NCBI GenBank assembly: GCA_027574665.1
Contig: CM050654.1
Span: 39,355,222-39,419,221, forward strand
From: Rhynochetos jubatus
Taxonomy: Eukaryota; Chordata; Aves; Eurypygiformes; Rhynochetidae
DNA length: 64,000 bases
Direction: 5' to 3'
The notes under the pieces are model-generated. The model made no database searches and was not told the origin of the DNA. It saw only the letters and a program-made list of their open reading frames with translations. This document shows positions 1-10,074 of this stretch, in pieces; position 1 is the stretch's first letter, and every line of letters starts with the position of its first letter. The translations under genes and the position numbers were made by a program.

Positions 1-2349
1 CTCGAATTTGGCCCCCAGTTCAGTTCACCACTGAAATAAACAGATCTGTGTAATCGACTACAAATGGTCCGACCGCTTAGGTTTGTCATGGGGCGTACGT
101 TGCTTTGATTCCCGTCCGGTTTTAAGTTTAACTCTGTGAAGCAAAACCAAGCTGACAACTTTAGAAAGTTCCTTAAGTTCTCAAAATGCTATACAAATGT
201 TAGCTATCTAGCAACAAAGTATTTAAGATGCTTTGCTTATGTCTTCATGAATAACTTTCCAAAAGGGTTGTGACATACTTGTACCATTATTTTGTATGGC
301 AATTGAAAAAAAAAATCTTGGAAGGATGTTTGTTTTTATTTTTCTTCTTCTGACCACTCTGTTTGGAAGAACTGCCAAGTTTGACTCTAAACTTGCAAGT
401 ACAGTAACGTTTTTTTCTTTGAAACTTGGGTTTATAATGTCTGGAGCTGCTTTTGGTTGAAAGCGATTGTTACGTTCCTGACTCTTGTGATCAATCGAAA
501 TCAGTTTCATACAGAAGGTTAACAGAGGAGGTCCAAACAAATGAATCCATGTGCATTTATCTGACAGCATTTCATATACAAATAACGAAAGCAGTACATT
601 ATCAATTCTCCGTAGTAAGAAGTATTCTTCATGTTTTTATAAAACGTACTTAAGAGCTGACTTTGAAGAAAGACTTTGAAAACTTGCCAAACCTTCTTTG
701 TATTTTGAAAGTCCACATCAAGAAAGTAGTAAATAGTCATTGAGCGTAGGAAAAAGGAAACTATTAGCATTGTTTTCTTTGAAAGATAAAAAGAAAAATG
801 CAGTGCAAAACTTCATAATCTCTGAAATGTGTATTTGTTATTTGAATCAATTTAAAACAATTGTCGCTGTTAAGTTCATGTTAGCCTGCCTACTGAACTG
901 TATAAAATGGCTCTGTATCTGCTAGTTTCATATATACGGGTCCCCCCCTTTCCTCATCTCCTAGTTATATACGCTTAAGCATTTCCATTTAACAGCAGTG
1001 TTAGAATTTATATGAAGGCTCTGCTTAACAAAAAACCCCTACTTCAGCTCCCCAACCCTCCTCAGGATTTTTTTAACCTATTTTCATTCCTCTAATGTAA
1101 GGATAACTATCCTTGATTTCTATAAAGCAATAGTTCCTCACATTTCCCTTACTGGGGCCCCATTTCCATCACGTAGCATTTCTCTGTAGCACGTTCAGAT
1201 AAGATATCCTCATTTTTTGTTGTTGGATTTTTTTTTGGTGTGTTTTGTTTCTGTTTGTTGTTTTTATTTTCAGGTAGCTCCTGGGCCAGGCTCTCTCTTC
1301 TTGTTAGTGTGATTTGGAGCAGTATCATTTTAAAATTGCTGCTCATCACCAGGAAAGATGAGACCAGGTGCTTCCATAGGTTGAAGAAAAAAAAAGGGAA
1401 TAATTTCAGAGTGAGCTTAGCCATGTGTTTTGAGGAAACTACGCATAGGCTTATACCATATATCACCTTTCAACAGGTATATCACATGCTTGCACCAAAC
1501 ACAAGAACCTTGGTATTGTTACGTGTAATCAAGTAGCCAACTTGCCTTTTACCAATGAAAATGCAGGTTGTACTTATGCATATATTAATTGCAAAGCCAT
1601 TAAGCTATCCCATGTGTGAGGTAGTACTATGAGGAAATGCCTGTTCACTTCATCTTTAATAAGTTCAGTATACATTCAGCTACAAGGGGATCTAAGCTGT
1701 GTGTAACCTGTGACAAACAGAAGGGGAAGCTGGTAAGTGACAAAATGCATCTGCCATGTAGAAATGGGGTATTTTCCCCTGTTTGCCATAGAATTGTCTA
1801 TAGGTTATAAAATTGACAAGGTAAAGAGCTTGAATGGTTGTGTAGGCATATTGGTGTGTTTGGTAGGCAACTATAAATGCTGACCTTTTAAGAGGGATCG
1901 TGTCTTTATATAGAAAATGTATATTTGTGGATGAGATAAAGGTAGGATTACAGTAAGGATTTTTTTTGGCAGGAGTTTCCGTGATTGTATTTCTTAAGAA
2001 GATAGTTGATGGATTAAACGATCATCTGAGATTTTCAGAGTTTGTAAAGACTTTCAGATTTACCAATTCATCATCTCTTGTCTCCATCTAATTATTACAA
2101 ATCTGTTGCCTCTAAATATGTGTTGCTGCTGGATATTGACTCATCTCCTGCCCTAGCTTTGTACAAACTATCCATCCCATTTTACAATAAACAATCAAGA
2201 AAACATAAAATAGATTAAATTGTGATAAATGCCAAATGCATGAAAATATGCAGCTGAAAAGTATGAAAATTTTTCATGCTTCTCTGCCTCCATTTTTTCA
2301 TTGATAAAATGCATCTAATCACATTCACAACTCTTATGGCTTTTTTGTA
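1..2349. other. Non-coding sequence, nothing recognised
   Basis: AT-rich DNA with short chance reading frames in all six frames. T-rich runs lie around 1218-1270. The first bases contain a GAATTTGGCCCC string resembling the end of old amniote palindromic repeats, but the window edge cuts it and no partner arm is visible. A donor-like CTG|GTAAGTGA sits at 1732/1733 after a 35-codon open frame, without a convincing acceptor. I see no promoter, RNA gene or complete exon. Confidence 0.6.
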
Positions 2350-2389
2350 ATGAACAGGCCAAGCCTGGGCCTGCTGATGGCCTGTTCAT
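2350..2389. repeat. Perfect 12-bp inverted repeat (hairpin)
   Basis: The arm ATGAACAGGCCA (2350-2361) and its exact reverse complement TGGCCTGTTCAT (2378-2389) are separated by 16 bases that are GC-rich. The structure could extrude as a cruciform or fold as an RNA hairpin. It is not embedded in a longer palindrome and does not look like a complete transposon. The inverted repeat is seen directly; any function is unknown. Confidence 0.75.
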
Positions 2390-3130
2390 GACCTTTCTCC
2401 TTGTAGGGAGATGATGAGTGAAATTTGGTGGGACAAGGTTTTGTTCAAGCAACTCTTTCATGGGGAGAGTTTGTTCCCTGTGGACAGGACTGGGCTAAGA
2501 GTTTGGCTTCACAGTTCTGACCCTGGGAAAATGCTTTCAGGGAGGAAAGAAGTAATGCAATGAATATGGGACTATGCAGAAGGAGTTACTTTAGGCTTCC
2601 AGTGGAAGATATATTTTTCCATTCACCACCCTTACACACTTCTTTCTCCAGATCTTGTAACGTAGCTCTTGGTGGCACTCTGAGAGACAGCTTTTCAGGG
2701 CAGTGGAGACATTCAGGATGGTGGCAGTCTCCATATGCTAAGACCCTCAAAATATAACCTCTTAATAGCAGCTTCTTTCTTTGGAGGCGCAGAGGGGGCC
2801 TCCAGATCATGTTTATTTACTCTCTGAAATGGCACAGTGTCCTCACAGGCAAACCGGTGACATTCCAGCTTGACTGGTTTGCTAATAAATATACACAATT
2901 AATATTAATCTTGCAGTGAAAACACACTTTTGTTTTTTTTTGTTCCCCCAGAATTGTCAATTTTTTACCAAATCTTCCTTGAAGGTAGGAGTGAGATTTT
3001 AGAAGGGCTTTTTTTCTCATAACCAGCATCAAACAGGCAACCCCATAACAGCTGAAGAGGAATGCCACGTTTGTCCTCATGTCTAGGAGAGTGACGAAAA
3101 TGCCTACTCAGCATTTAAATTGTATTTTTT

Positions 3131-3144
3131 GTGTGTGTGTGTGT
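3131..3144. repeat. (GT)7 dinucleotide microsatellite
   Basis: Seven uninterrupted GT units follow a T run. This is a simple short tandem repeat, potentially length-polymorphic. Confidence 0.9.
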
Positions 3145-3313
3145 AAAGATGCTCAAAGGGTCTGTTCCAAGAGCATTTCCCATACTGTCATTTCAATTGT
3201 GACATTAGGATCTATCTGATAGCTGAGTAAATGGTTCATTGGTGCAGACTCTGTCATGTTTAGCAAGAAGAACATAGCTTGAAAGGTAGAAATTTTGAAG
3301 TTGCTGGGAATTT

Positions 3314-3345
3314 GACTGATTTCAATGAGGCCAGGTCTTCATCAC
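3314..3345. repeat. Possible remnant of an old amniote repeat
   Basis: The string ACTGATTTCAATGAGGCCAG followed by a TCTTCATCAC tail resembles, as I recall it, a motif found in many decayed sauropsid repeats (ATTGACTTCAATGGGGCCAG). Only about 30 bases are alignable by eye and no second arm is visible, so a chance match is possible. Confidence 0.3.
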
Positions 3346-4841
3346 AAGTCTGTTAGCGTTGCCCCAGCTTCATGGAGCTGGATAGAAACAGTTTGGATGT
3401 TCATATAAAAGAAAGACAACAAAAAATTATTTTTTTTAGTGATGGCACTTGTCCATTTTTGCATTCCTGGAAAAAATCATCTACATGTAGTTCTTTTAAA
3501 GATGATTTTTGATCTTGTTGCCTTTTTAGTGATAATGTCAAATGCACTTTATTGTTCTAAAATGCAAAATTAATACTGCATTATTCTAGCCAGTATTATT
3601 CCCGCAATGAAGTAGAATTTCATCAAGTTAAACTTTTCTGTTAAAAAGATTAAAGGAGAAGGCAGAGGGCCAAATCCTCCGCTGTTGTGTGAGTGTTGAG
3701 CTAGATGATCTATTGACATCAAAGAAATTGGGATTTACACTAGCATAATCAAAACCAGAATTTCTCACATGGATTTTCTCTATATTTTTGTTAAGTCTCG
3801 TAATATGGGACCATAATAATCCTTCTGTTCCTAAAAATGCACAAACTACAATCCCAGTGACAGGCATATTACAGTGGTCTAAGGAGGTGTGGTTTGCATT
3901 GCCTGTGTGAAAGTCCTAAAATAACTGTAGTCTGAAGGATTTACAGTGCGCAGACGAGCTCGTTAATACATAAACTACTCTAACTATGCCTTGTCCTTCC
4001 TAGAAGCTTGTTGCCTGCATTTTTAAAAAGAAACCCAAGCTATTCAGTAAAGTTATACTTGGTGCTTTGCTTTGGTTTGCTATTGCAAAATTGTGCTTTT
4101 TCAGAATTCAGCTTCTAAGCGCAGAAGAAACCTGTTTGGGCTGCATGTCATTGGGAAAGGGGGTTGAGGCGAAGCCGTTGGTGGGGTGTCACCACGCGGT
4201 GCATCCAGCCACCATCCTGGGCATCCTCTGAGTGTCAGGGTGAGAGCATCTCGCTGCCGGCCCCCACCCCACAGCCACTGGGACATTCTTACAGCCGCTT
4301 TCCAGCGAAATCCCACGCCGGCAGGGTGACTCACATCAGAAGACATTCCAGAAAGAAGAATAATTATGCCGTTGCTGGAATTGATGTAATGGTGTTTTTC
4401 AGGATGCTTTAATAGACATGAGTGATGTTTTGGCAGGCAATCGAAATAACCCTAGATATCTGATTGCATTACTGACTGCTACCAAGGGCATCTCTGGGGA
4501 AAGGGACATTACTTAAGGTACTTTCACCATATTTTTAACTTGTTGGAACTAACTTTTAACTCAGCATAGGGTTCTTTTTCAGAAGACAGACATATTGGAG
4601 AGCTTAACCAAGACATATAACAAACTGAACTCTAAACATATACAGATTCCAAGAGACAGGCCTGTGTAAACAACATCATAATTCCCTGGGTTATGTGCTG
4701 TTTAAAATAACATTCAGCTATGCATTCACCTCAAAAGATTGCCACTTAACAGCGTTGTTTCTTTTTGTAATCTTTATTGTTTAGGTTTATTATGGTTCTC
4801 ATTTTTTCCCCCTTAGAAAACATAAACAATTCCCTTCTCTG

Positions 4842-4892
4842 CCCCGCGAGCGGGACGCCCGTGTCCTGGCGACGCTTCCTTCGCGCTGCGAC
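4842..4892. promoter_or_regulatory. CpG-dense patch in AT-rich DNA
   Basis: About ten CpG dinucleotides fall within roughly 50 bases, while the flanks on both sides are AT-rich and nearly CpG-free. In vertebrate DNA, CpGs survive where methylation is low in the germline (promoters, some enhancers) or where GC-biased conversion acts. A GATA-like string (AGATAAGG) follows within 20 bases. There is no open frame with splice signals here. Regulatory function is an inference from composition only. Confidence 0.25.
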
Positions 4893-6160
4893 CAGATGAA
4901 AAGATAAGGAAGGAGGGCTACATTGAGCCTCCTTCTCCCAGAAATAAGTATTTTCCCTCTCTGTATGTGTTTTAATACCGTGCTTCTTAAGATGTGTTTC
5001 TTGTCATTAATGATTACTATCGGTGTTCAAACACATCGGTTGGAATTGCGCTCTTGTTTAACACCCGTGCAGTCCCGCTGAGGGCTCATGGCCTTCATTT
5101 AGGCTATATATTAAAACAAAAATAATCAAAAAAGCCTTGCACACTGATGTCGCTGTGTTGTTTTGCTGAGCCCCATCGTTTAGCTGCTCTCCGCAGGTAA
5201 ATAGGTCTTTTTCTTGGTCTGGCACGTTGATAAACCTTCACACTTGGCTGGGCTCGAGGTGCGTTTGTGCAAAGGCAGATTGTTTTAGTTAACATAATCA
5301 GTGAACTCACTGTTCTACCTGGATGTCTGGGAGAATTGCCAAGAGATTTCCCAACATTTCAATCAGAGGCAGGGGCTATAAAGCTGTCAGTTTTCTTGTA
5401 GGCCAATTTGCCTTTGCCATGGTTCTAACGTTGTGCTCATTTATAAAGAAATCAGCCCAGGTCTTTTGGGGTAATATTTTATGCTGGTTTCAATTTGAAG
5501 AAGAATAATTTCTTTTTCTTTGTTTTTTTCCTCCTTTTTTTTTTTTAAATTTTAAAAATGCATTTTCAAAAAGCATTTCCTGACAAAGAATGCCTCACTT
5601 TCAGATTCTGATACAATAATAATTAAAAAAATATTAAATGATATTCCATTTTTGTTCTTAGCAGTGGTGCCGAGCTCCTTTCACATATGGCACCAGCCTC
5701 AAGTAAATCTGTTCTTAAACAAAGAAATGGAGCTGCTCAGGTCAAACGTTCAGGGTGATATTGGTCTGCGTAGTAATTACAATCAGAGATATGTTAAACT
5801 ACCTGAAAATAATTCACTTCCAGAGGAAAAAAGTACACCTACAAGTTTATGGTTTGCAGGTCATTGTCATCTACCCTACTTCCACCTGCCATAATAAATT
5901 CCAGTGAAATATCTACTACTGGGTACTGAACTTAAAGATTTCTTTTCCCAAGCCTTCAGTATTTACCACCTTGAGCCAGATTACATCACGTAACCTTCAA
6001 CAATGTGGTGACATTTCTTTAGCTGATGGGATGCAGAGAAGCAGGGGATCACCTCCGCTTGAAATTTCTTTGATGTTCTCCACAGGAAGTTTTTCAGTAT
6101 TTGGTCCATTGGATGTTTTCCAACTATTTCATTGTGGTCAGGACCTAGGACAACCGTCTG
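4893..6160. other. Non-coding sequence, nothing recognised
   Basis: AT-rich sequence with T-rich tracts near 5510-5550 and A/T-rich stretches near 5620-5640. Short open frames at 5652-5894 and 5971-6183 have no convincing splice context or recognisable protein character. Confidence 0.55.
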
Positions 6161-6394
6161 CTATTTTTGCAAGTTGGCGATGAGGAAGGTGGACCCATTC
6201 ATTCTGCTGTGCAATACTTCCAGCTGCAGGGAGCAGCTGCGGAGAGCGACGGTGGCAGGGATGATGCTGGGTGCGTGGTCTGGTGCAAGCCTGCAGGACA
6301 GGTACGTGGTGCCATCAAACATATTTTGCAAGAGTGTTCTCAGTCGGTTCATGATTTTGAAGTGTTGAGCTCCTGAGGGTCGGCATCCCATCAT
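6161..6394. other. GC-richer block open in three frames, unassigned
   Basis: About 230 bases are open in two plus-strand frames and one minus-strand frame. The block includes a donor-like CAG|GTACGT at about 6298-6303 on the plus strand. The minus-strand reading has a plausible protein-like composition, but I see no paired splice sites and recognise no family. Overlapping open frames on both strands are common by chance in GC-richer DNA. An old exon, a decayed gene copy or simple chance all remain possible. Confidence 0.2.
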
Positions 6395-6915
6395 GTTGGT
6401 GCAATGAAGGAGGATGATGATGACCCTGGGAGATAGGAGAGACAGGTTGGGAGCGCTGGAAGTAAAACCAGGTTGAGCATCACCTTGTCACAGGAGGATT
6501 TCACTCGTGTCAGGAGTATATCAAGGCTTGACAAATTCACCTGTCAGAGACTTCACACGGCTGATTTATTTGCCAGGACAGATGGAGAGCTGCCTAGGCT
6601 TATTGCTGAGCAAAGTGTCATGAGAAGAGGCACATTAAAGAAGCTCTGCCTCTGATTGCAATGAGAGCGCGACTGTTACAGCGCTGCAAATTTGCAGTTT
6701 TAAACCAACTCCCAAGCACCGAAATTAAAAGCACTTAATACAGGAATCATATTCTCTAGCTAAGGCACAACGGGACTCTGGTGAATTTAGTTTATAATGT
6801 TTCCATGTTGTAACAGAAATTTGTCTTTTTGAGGCAATCAGGGGAGCCGCATTACAGCAGGACTTGCAAAGATTGGTGTTTGTGTCTGTAGCTGCCAGTG
6901 CATTAACTCCTTCAG

Positions 6916-6992
6916 GTGAACTTCTCTCCAAGTGCCATGATTTCTTCTGCGCTGGATGCAGTGGACCTCTCGAAAACGGTGTTCAGTTCAAG
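6916..6992 (+). CDS. Candidate 77-base coding exon, unknown gene
   Basis: Seen: an acceptor with a pyrimidine-rich stretch (AACTCCTTCAG) before 6916, a strong donor (CAAG|GTGAGTAG) after 6992, and no stop in two frames. One frame enters at phase 0 and gives VNFSPSAMISSALDAVDLSK then TVFSS; it contains an ATG (6937) preceded by GCC. The other frame begins with the last two bases of a split codon, gives a cysteine-rich peptide including CHDFFCAGC, and ends in phase 0. Only the second frame can splice directly to the candidate exon at 9815 without meeting a stop. I recognise no domain; the cysteine spacing does not fit a LIM or RING finger. Chance co-occurrence of splice-like strings cannot be excluded, and the correct frame is undecided. 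Confidence 0.25.
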
Positions 6993-7589
6993 GTGAGTAG
7001 GACATAAGCCAAAAAATCTGCCTCATACTCATTTCTTGGAGAGAAAAAAGGTTCCCGTCATAGAATTATATGAATAAAGATATATTGAACCACCTCCTCT
7101 TGAGGTAATTTGTTACGACTTTAACAACTAAGCAGCAGTCAAGCTCTGGTGACATGGCTCAGCTAACAACCATGTCCATGAATGTTTAAATCAAGAACGC
7201 ATTTTTTGAAAGTTTGCTATTCTCAAGAAGTGAAATAGTCTTACATTATTTATTTTTTCTACCCAAAATGCTATTGGGTGGACGGCAACATTCTTCCTTT
7301 TCTCTCAAGTGCACCAGGAGCTATTGTTGGCAAACATACCACAATACCATGTATTGTAATGAGATGACAGAGAACACGGCTGCCATGCTCATTACTGTTT
7401 CATTACTTGGTGATGGTGAGAGCTTTTTTCCATCAGTGCCTGATTTCTGTATTATCAGGAAAAGGGCAAGGTCTTTGATGTTTTGTAACATTCTTCGGCG
7501 CTACTAGAAAACTGCTTGTTTTCTTCCTTTTCAAGGGTACGTCAGTGGTTTATAATTGATCTATAGCAGATCTTTCAGATTTAACCTTA

Positions 7590-7900
7590 GGTCATATATA
7601 AAATATTAAATATGGCCATTATAGGGACTATGCCTTTTTAAAAAAACTGTATGGGTGTTAGCCTTTATGTCCTAGACAAATTCCAATTTGGGTAATTAAA
7701 TTTTGCCTGCGTTCATTTTCCATGCAATTTTAATTGGATACGATATTTTTCACTTCCAGCGCAAAGTAATAGTGCATTGTCCTGTGCTGGGAAAGAGTTA
7801 ATATGCACTGAGCCAGAGGTTGCTTCTTCTCAGTAATAAGTGCATTTGAAGAAACCAGCAAAGAAAAATGCCAGATCCTCTTGCAATAAGGTACAAAAAC
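7590..7900. promoter_or_regulatory. Conserved-looking non-coding block (candidate enhancer)
   Basis: The stretch contains homeodomain-type cores (GGTAATTAAATT, TTTTAATTGGATA) within unique-looking sequence, without repeats or coding potential. This texture is typical of deeply conserved vertebrate elements, but conservation itself cannot be seen from one genome. Confidence 0.25.
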
Positions 7901-8109
7901 TTGTCAGATGTTTTGGCATGTCAGGTAGCGGATGCTGTAAAAGTTTAAAATCACTTTAGTGGCATCCAAGGGATCACATGCATATCCTAAAAAGCAGATT
8001 TTCATAGTGTTCCAATATTTGGTATGTGGCTCATCAGACTGCATTAAGCACTGCTACAAAAGGGAAAGGAATCAATACATATGTAAATGTGACTCTGGTT
8101 TAAAAAGCT

Positions 8110-8235
8110 GTTCTTGGTTTTACTGGTACCGTGCTAAAAGACGTTGTAAACCGCAACAGACACTACGGGTTGGCTTCGCTCTGTCACCAGAGCAAGCGGA
8201 GCATGCGGCTTGCCGGACGATGAACGCAATGAAAC
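8110..8235. promoter_or_regulatory. CpG-dense patch
   Basis: About eleven CpGs occur in about 125 bases, far above the flanks. A plus-strand open frame (7959-8294) covers it, but its reading has no splice context and its N-terminal part lies in AT-rich DNA. It could be a small unmethylated regulatory element or a GC-conversion hotspot. Confidence 0.2.
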
Positions 8236-9814
8236 GAAGGCTGGTGTTAATCATTTACAGAAGATCTTGTTCCATCTTGAGGAGGTGCTTATAGATGAAA
8301 CTCGTTTGAGAGGTTTTCCTGAATGCTGGAAATCACATAGATTGTTTAAACATTTATTATGGATTACATATCGTGGGTGAACAAACTTCATTTTTTGGAT
8401 TAGGCAGTAAGTATTGTCATGAACATTAAGCTCTGTCTAATTTAAGAAATCGGAGTCAGTTATCTGAGGGTGTGAGGTCCATTAGCACATTTTTCTCCAT
8501 CTGTAGAAAATTTTACAGGTCACCTAACATTATGCTTCTTAGTTTTCTACTCTTGAAGATAAAACCAGATTCAAAATGTTCACAAAACATGAAATAATAT
8601 GTCTAAAATAGAACAGGCAACATTTTACCAAACAGCGGTCCTTGAAGTTGTTTACATTCATATATACCAATAAAATCAAAAGCCGGGTGTTTTCCTTCAT
8701 TCTCTCCTTTGTACACTGTATCTGTTTCCTTTGAAAAGAGTTGGCACTGGAGGGAATAAAGATTGAAATCCCAAAGCTGATAGAATTTGACCCTGACGAG
8801 GGTTGAGAAGTTTGGCTGAACACAGCAAAGGAGCAGGACCCTGTGCAGTGCTTGGGAGACAAGAGTCACCCAAGGGTGAAGTGCAGAAGGGTGTTGCAGG
8901 CATGAGAGCTGCTCTTGGGTAACCCCAAAGTATGTTAATCGCTCCGAGATGACATCTCCTCCATTAAAATTTGCTCACCCTGATGCATGGGTATGGAAAC
9001 CTGGCAAAGGCCAAGAACACAAGGGGAATTTTGGACTGGTTTGCTAACAGATGCCCCAGGGGGATCAGGAAGGCCATGTGGACAGATGTAAGGATTTAAA
9101 CCGTTTAGGAGATAAACAGGTGGTAAGAGAAGGCAGAGGTGAGAGAGAACGGAGTCCTGCTCTGCCGTCGGTGTGGGGAGCGAGGGCTGCTCCAGGTTAG
9201 GTAGTTGGGGTTGGAGAGAAATAGTCCTAAATCAGGAAGGAGCCTCAGTGTTTGATGGAGAGACTCAGTCCCAGTCCTTCATCAAAGCACTTGCCGACGG
9301 TGCCGTTTAAAACTTGAATTCATGTTCAATTGCAAAGTATTTTGTAGAATCAAAATCTCAGTGAAGAAATTCTTGTGCATGAAATACAGAGAGGGGATCA
9401 ACAGGGAGACTTATCCATGAAAATATGATCAGGGAATATTGTCCCTTTAAAATTAATTATTGAATAGCTGCAGTGGACTTTTGGGTTGTTTATGTGAGGA
9501 TCCCAAGAGAGACCCTCCAGAATTTCTGAGGATAATCTGTAGGGATTTTTGCTCCCATCTGTGGCCTTCCTCTTGGAATTTAGTTTTCAGGCTGTAATCT
9601 GAGCATCACTTTAGGTCATTCAAAAACATTTATTAAGTAGAACTACCTTCACTGCTCCTGCATCATTTTATGGGAATAAACCCCAAAAGCATCTTGAGCA
9701 ATGTTGTGCTTTGTAGGTTAAAGCAATGCAAATGCAACATTTAACCTTGTGTTTAAGAGTGTAACAAGCATCACATTTTTATGTATTTTATTGTGTGTGT
9801 TCTTACATGTTCAG

Positions 9815-10074
9815 GGCTGCTTTATGGCACATGCCACCACACTGGTGAAATGCCATGACGTGTTGCATGCCACCCAGTTCTCCAAGAGCATTCGTGAGAC
9901 GGCGCGGTGTGCAGAGCAGCTGTACAAAGCTATACGCAGTTGGCCCTTCAGTATCAATCTTCCTGTTTACCACCGTATTGAGATGAATGAGGAGGTTTAT
10001 AGTCCTCTTCACAGTGTTGTTTCAGACAGTTCACTCTGGGAAGCCAGCAGCAAACTGGTCTTCGTTGTCTTCAG
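9815..10074 (+). CDS. Candidate 260-base internal coding exon, unknown gene
   Basis: Seen: acceptor TTCTTACATGTTCAG before 9815, donor TTCAG|GTACGA after 10074, and 86 complete open codons plus two bases, so it enters in phase 0 and leaves after the second codon base. Codon choice is typical of vertebrate coding DNA (CTG, GTG, GAG, CAG, AAG, AGC, TAC, GCC frequent), and it is richer in GC and CpG than its flanks. The peptide begins GCFMAHATTLVKCHD and ends in a hydrophobic KLVFVVF. It contains a charged, helix-like middle (SKSIRETARCAEQLYKAIRS) and no motif I can name. The open frame continues 22 codons upstream into AT-rich sequence, as expected for intron read-through. The minus strand is also open over 9803-10012, so direction rests on the splice strings and codon use. 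I do not recognise the gene. No matching downstream exon was found with certainty. A non-coding exon or a chance frame is the alternative. Confidence 0.42.

Larger units (their letters stand above)
2390..4841. other. Non-coding sequence with minor repeats
   Basis: No coding signal. It holds a short (GT)7 tract (3131-3144) and a possible old repeat remnant (3314-3345). A moderately GC-rich patch at 4140-4330 carries several CpGs and overlapping open frames on both strands, which is what GC-rich sequence gives by chance. Several T and A runs are present. Confidence 0.55.
6993..9814. other. Possible intron with conserved-looking and CpG-dense blocks
   Basis: If both flanking candidate exons are real, this is the intron between them. 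The stretch at 7590-7900 is rich in TAATT/ATTA-type strings without simple repeats and looks like vertebrate conserved non-coding DNA. The stretch at 8110-8235 holds about eleven CpGs in AT-rich surroundings. Around 9268-9360 a sequence with CAAAGCACTT and GCAAAGTATTTTG strings might be a very decayed palindromic repeat. None of this has coding character with splice edges. Confidence 0.4.

Noticed and set aside
6916..6992. LIM or RING zinc finger suggested by CHDFFCAGC in one frame
   Set aside because: The spacing of Cys and His does not match the LIM or RING consensus, and only one possible metal-binding pair is present.
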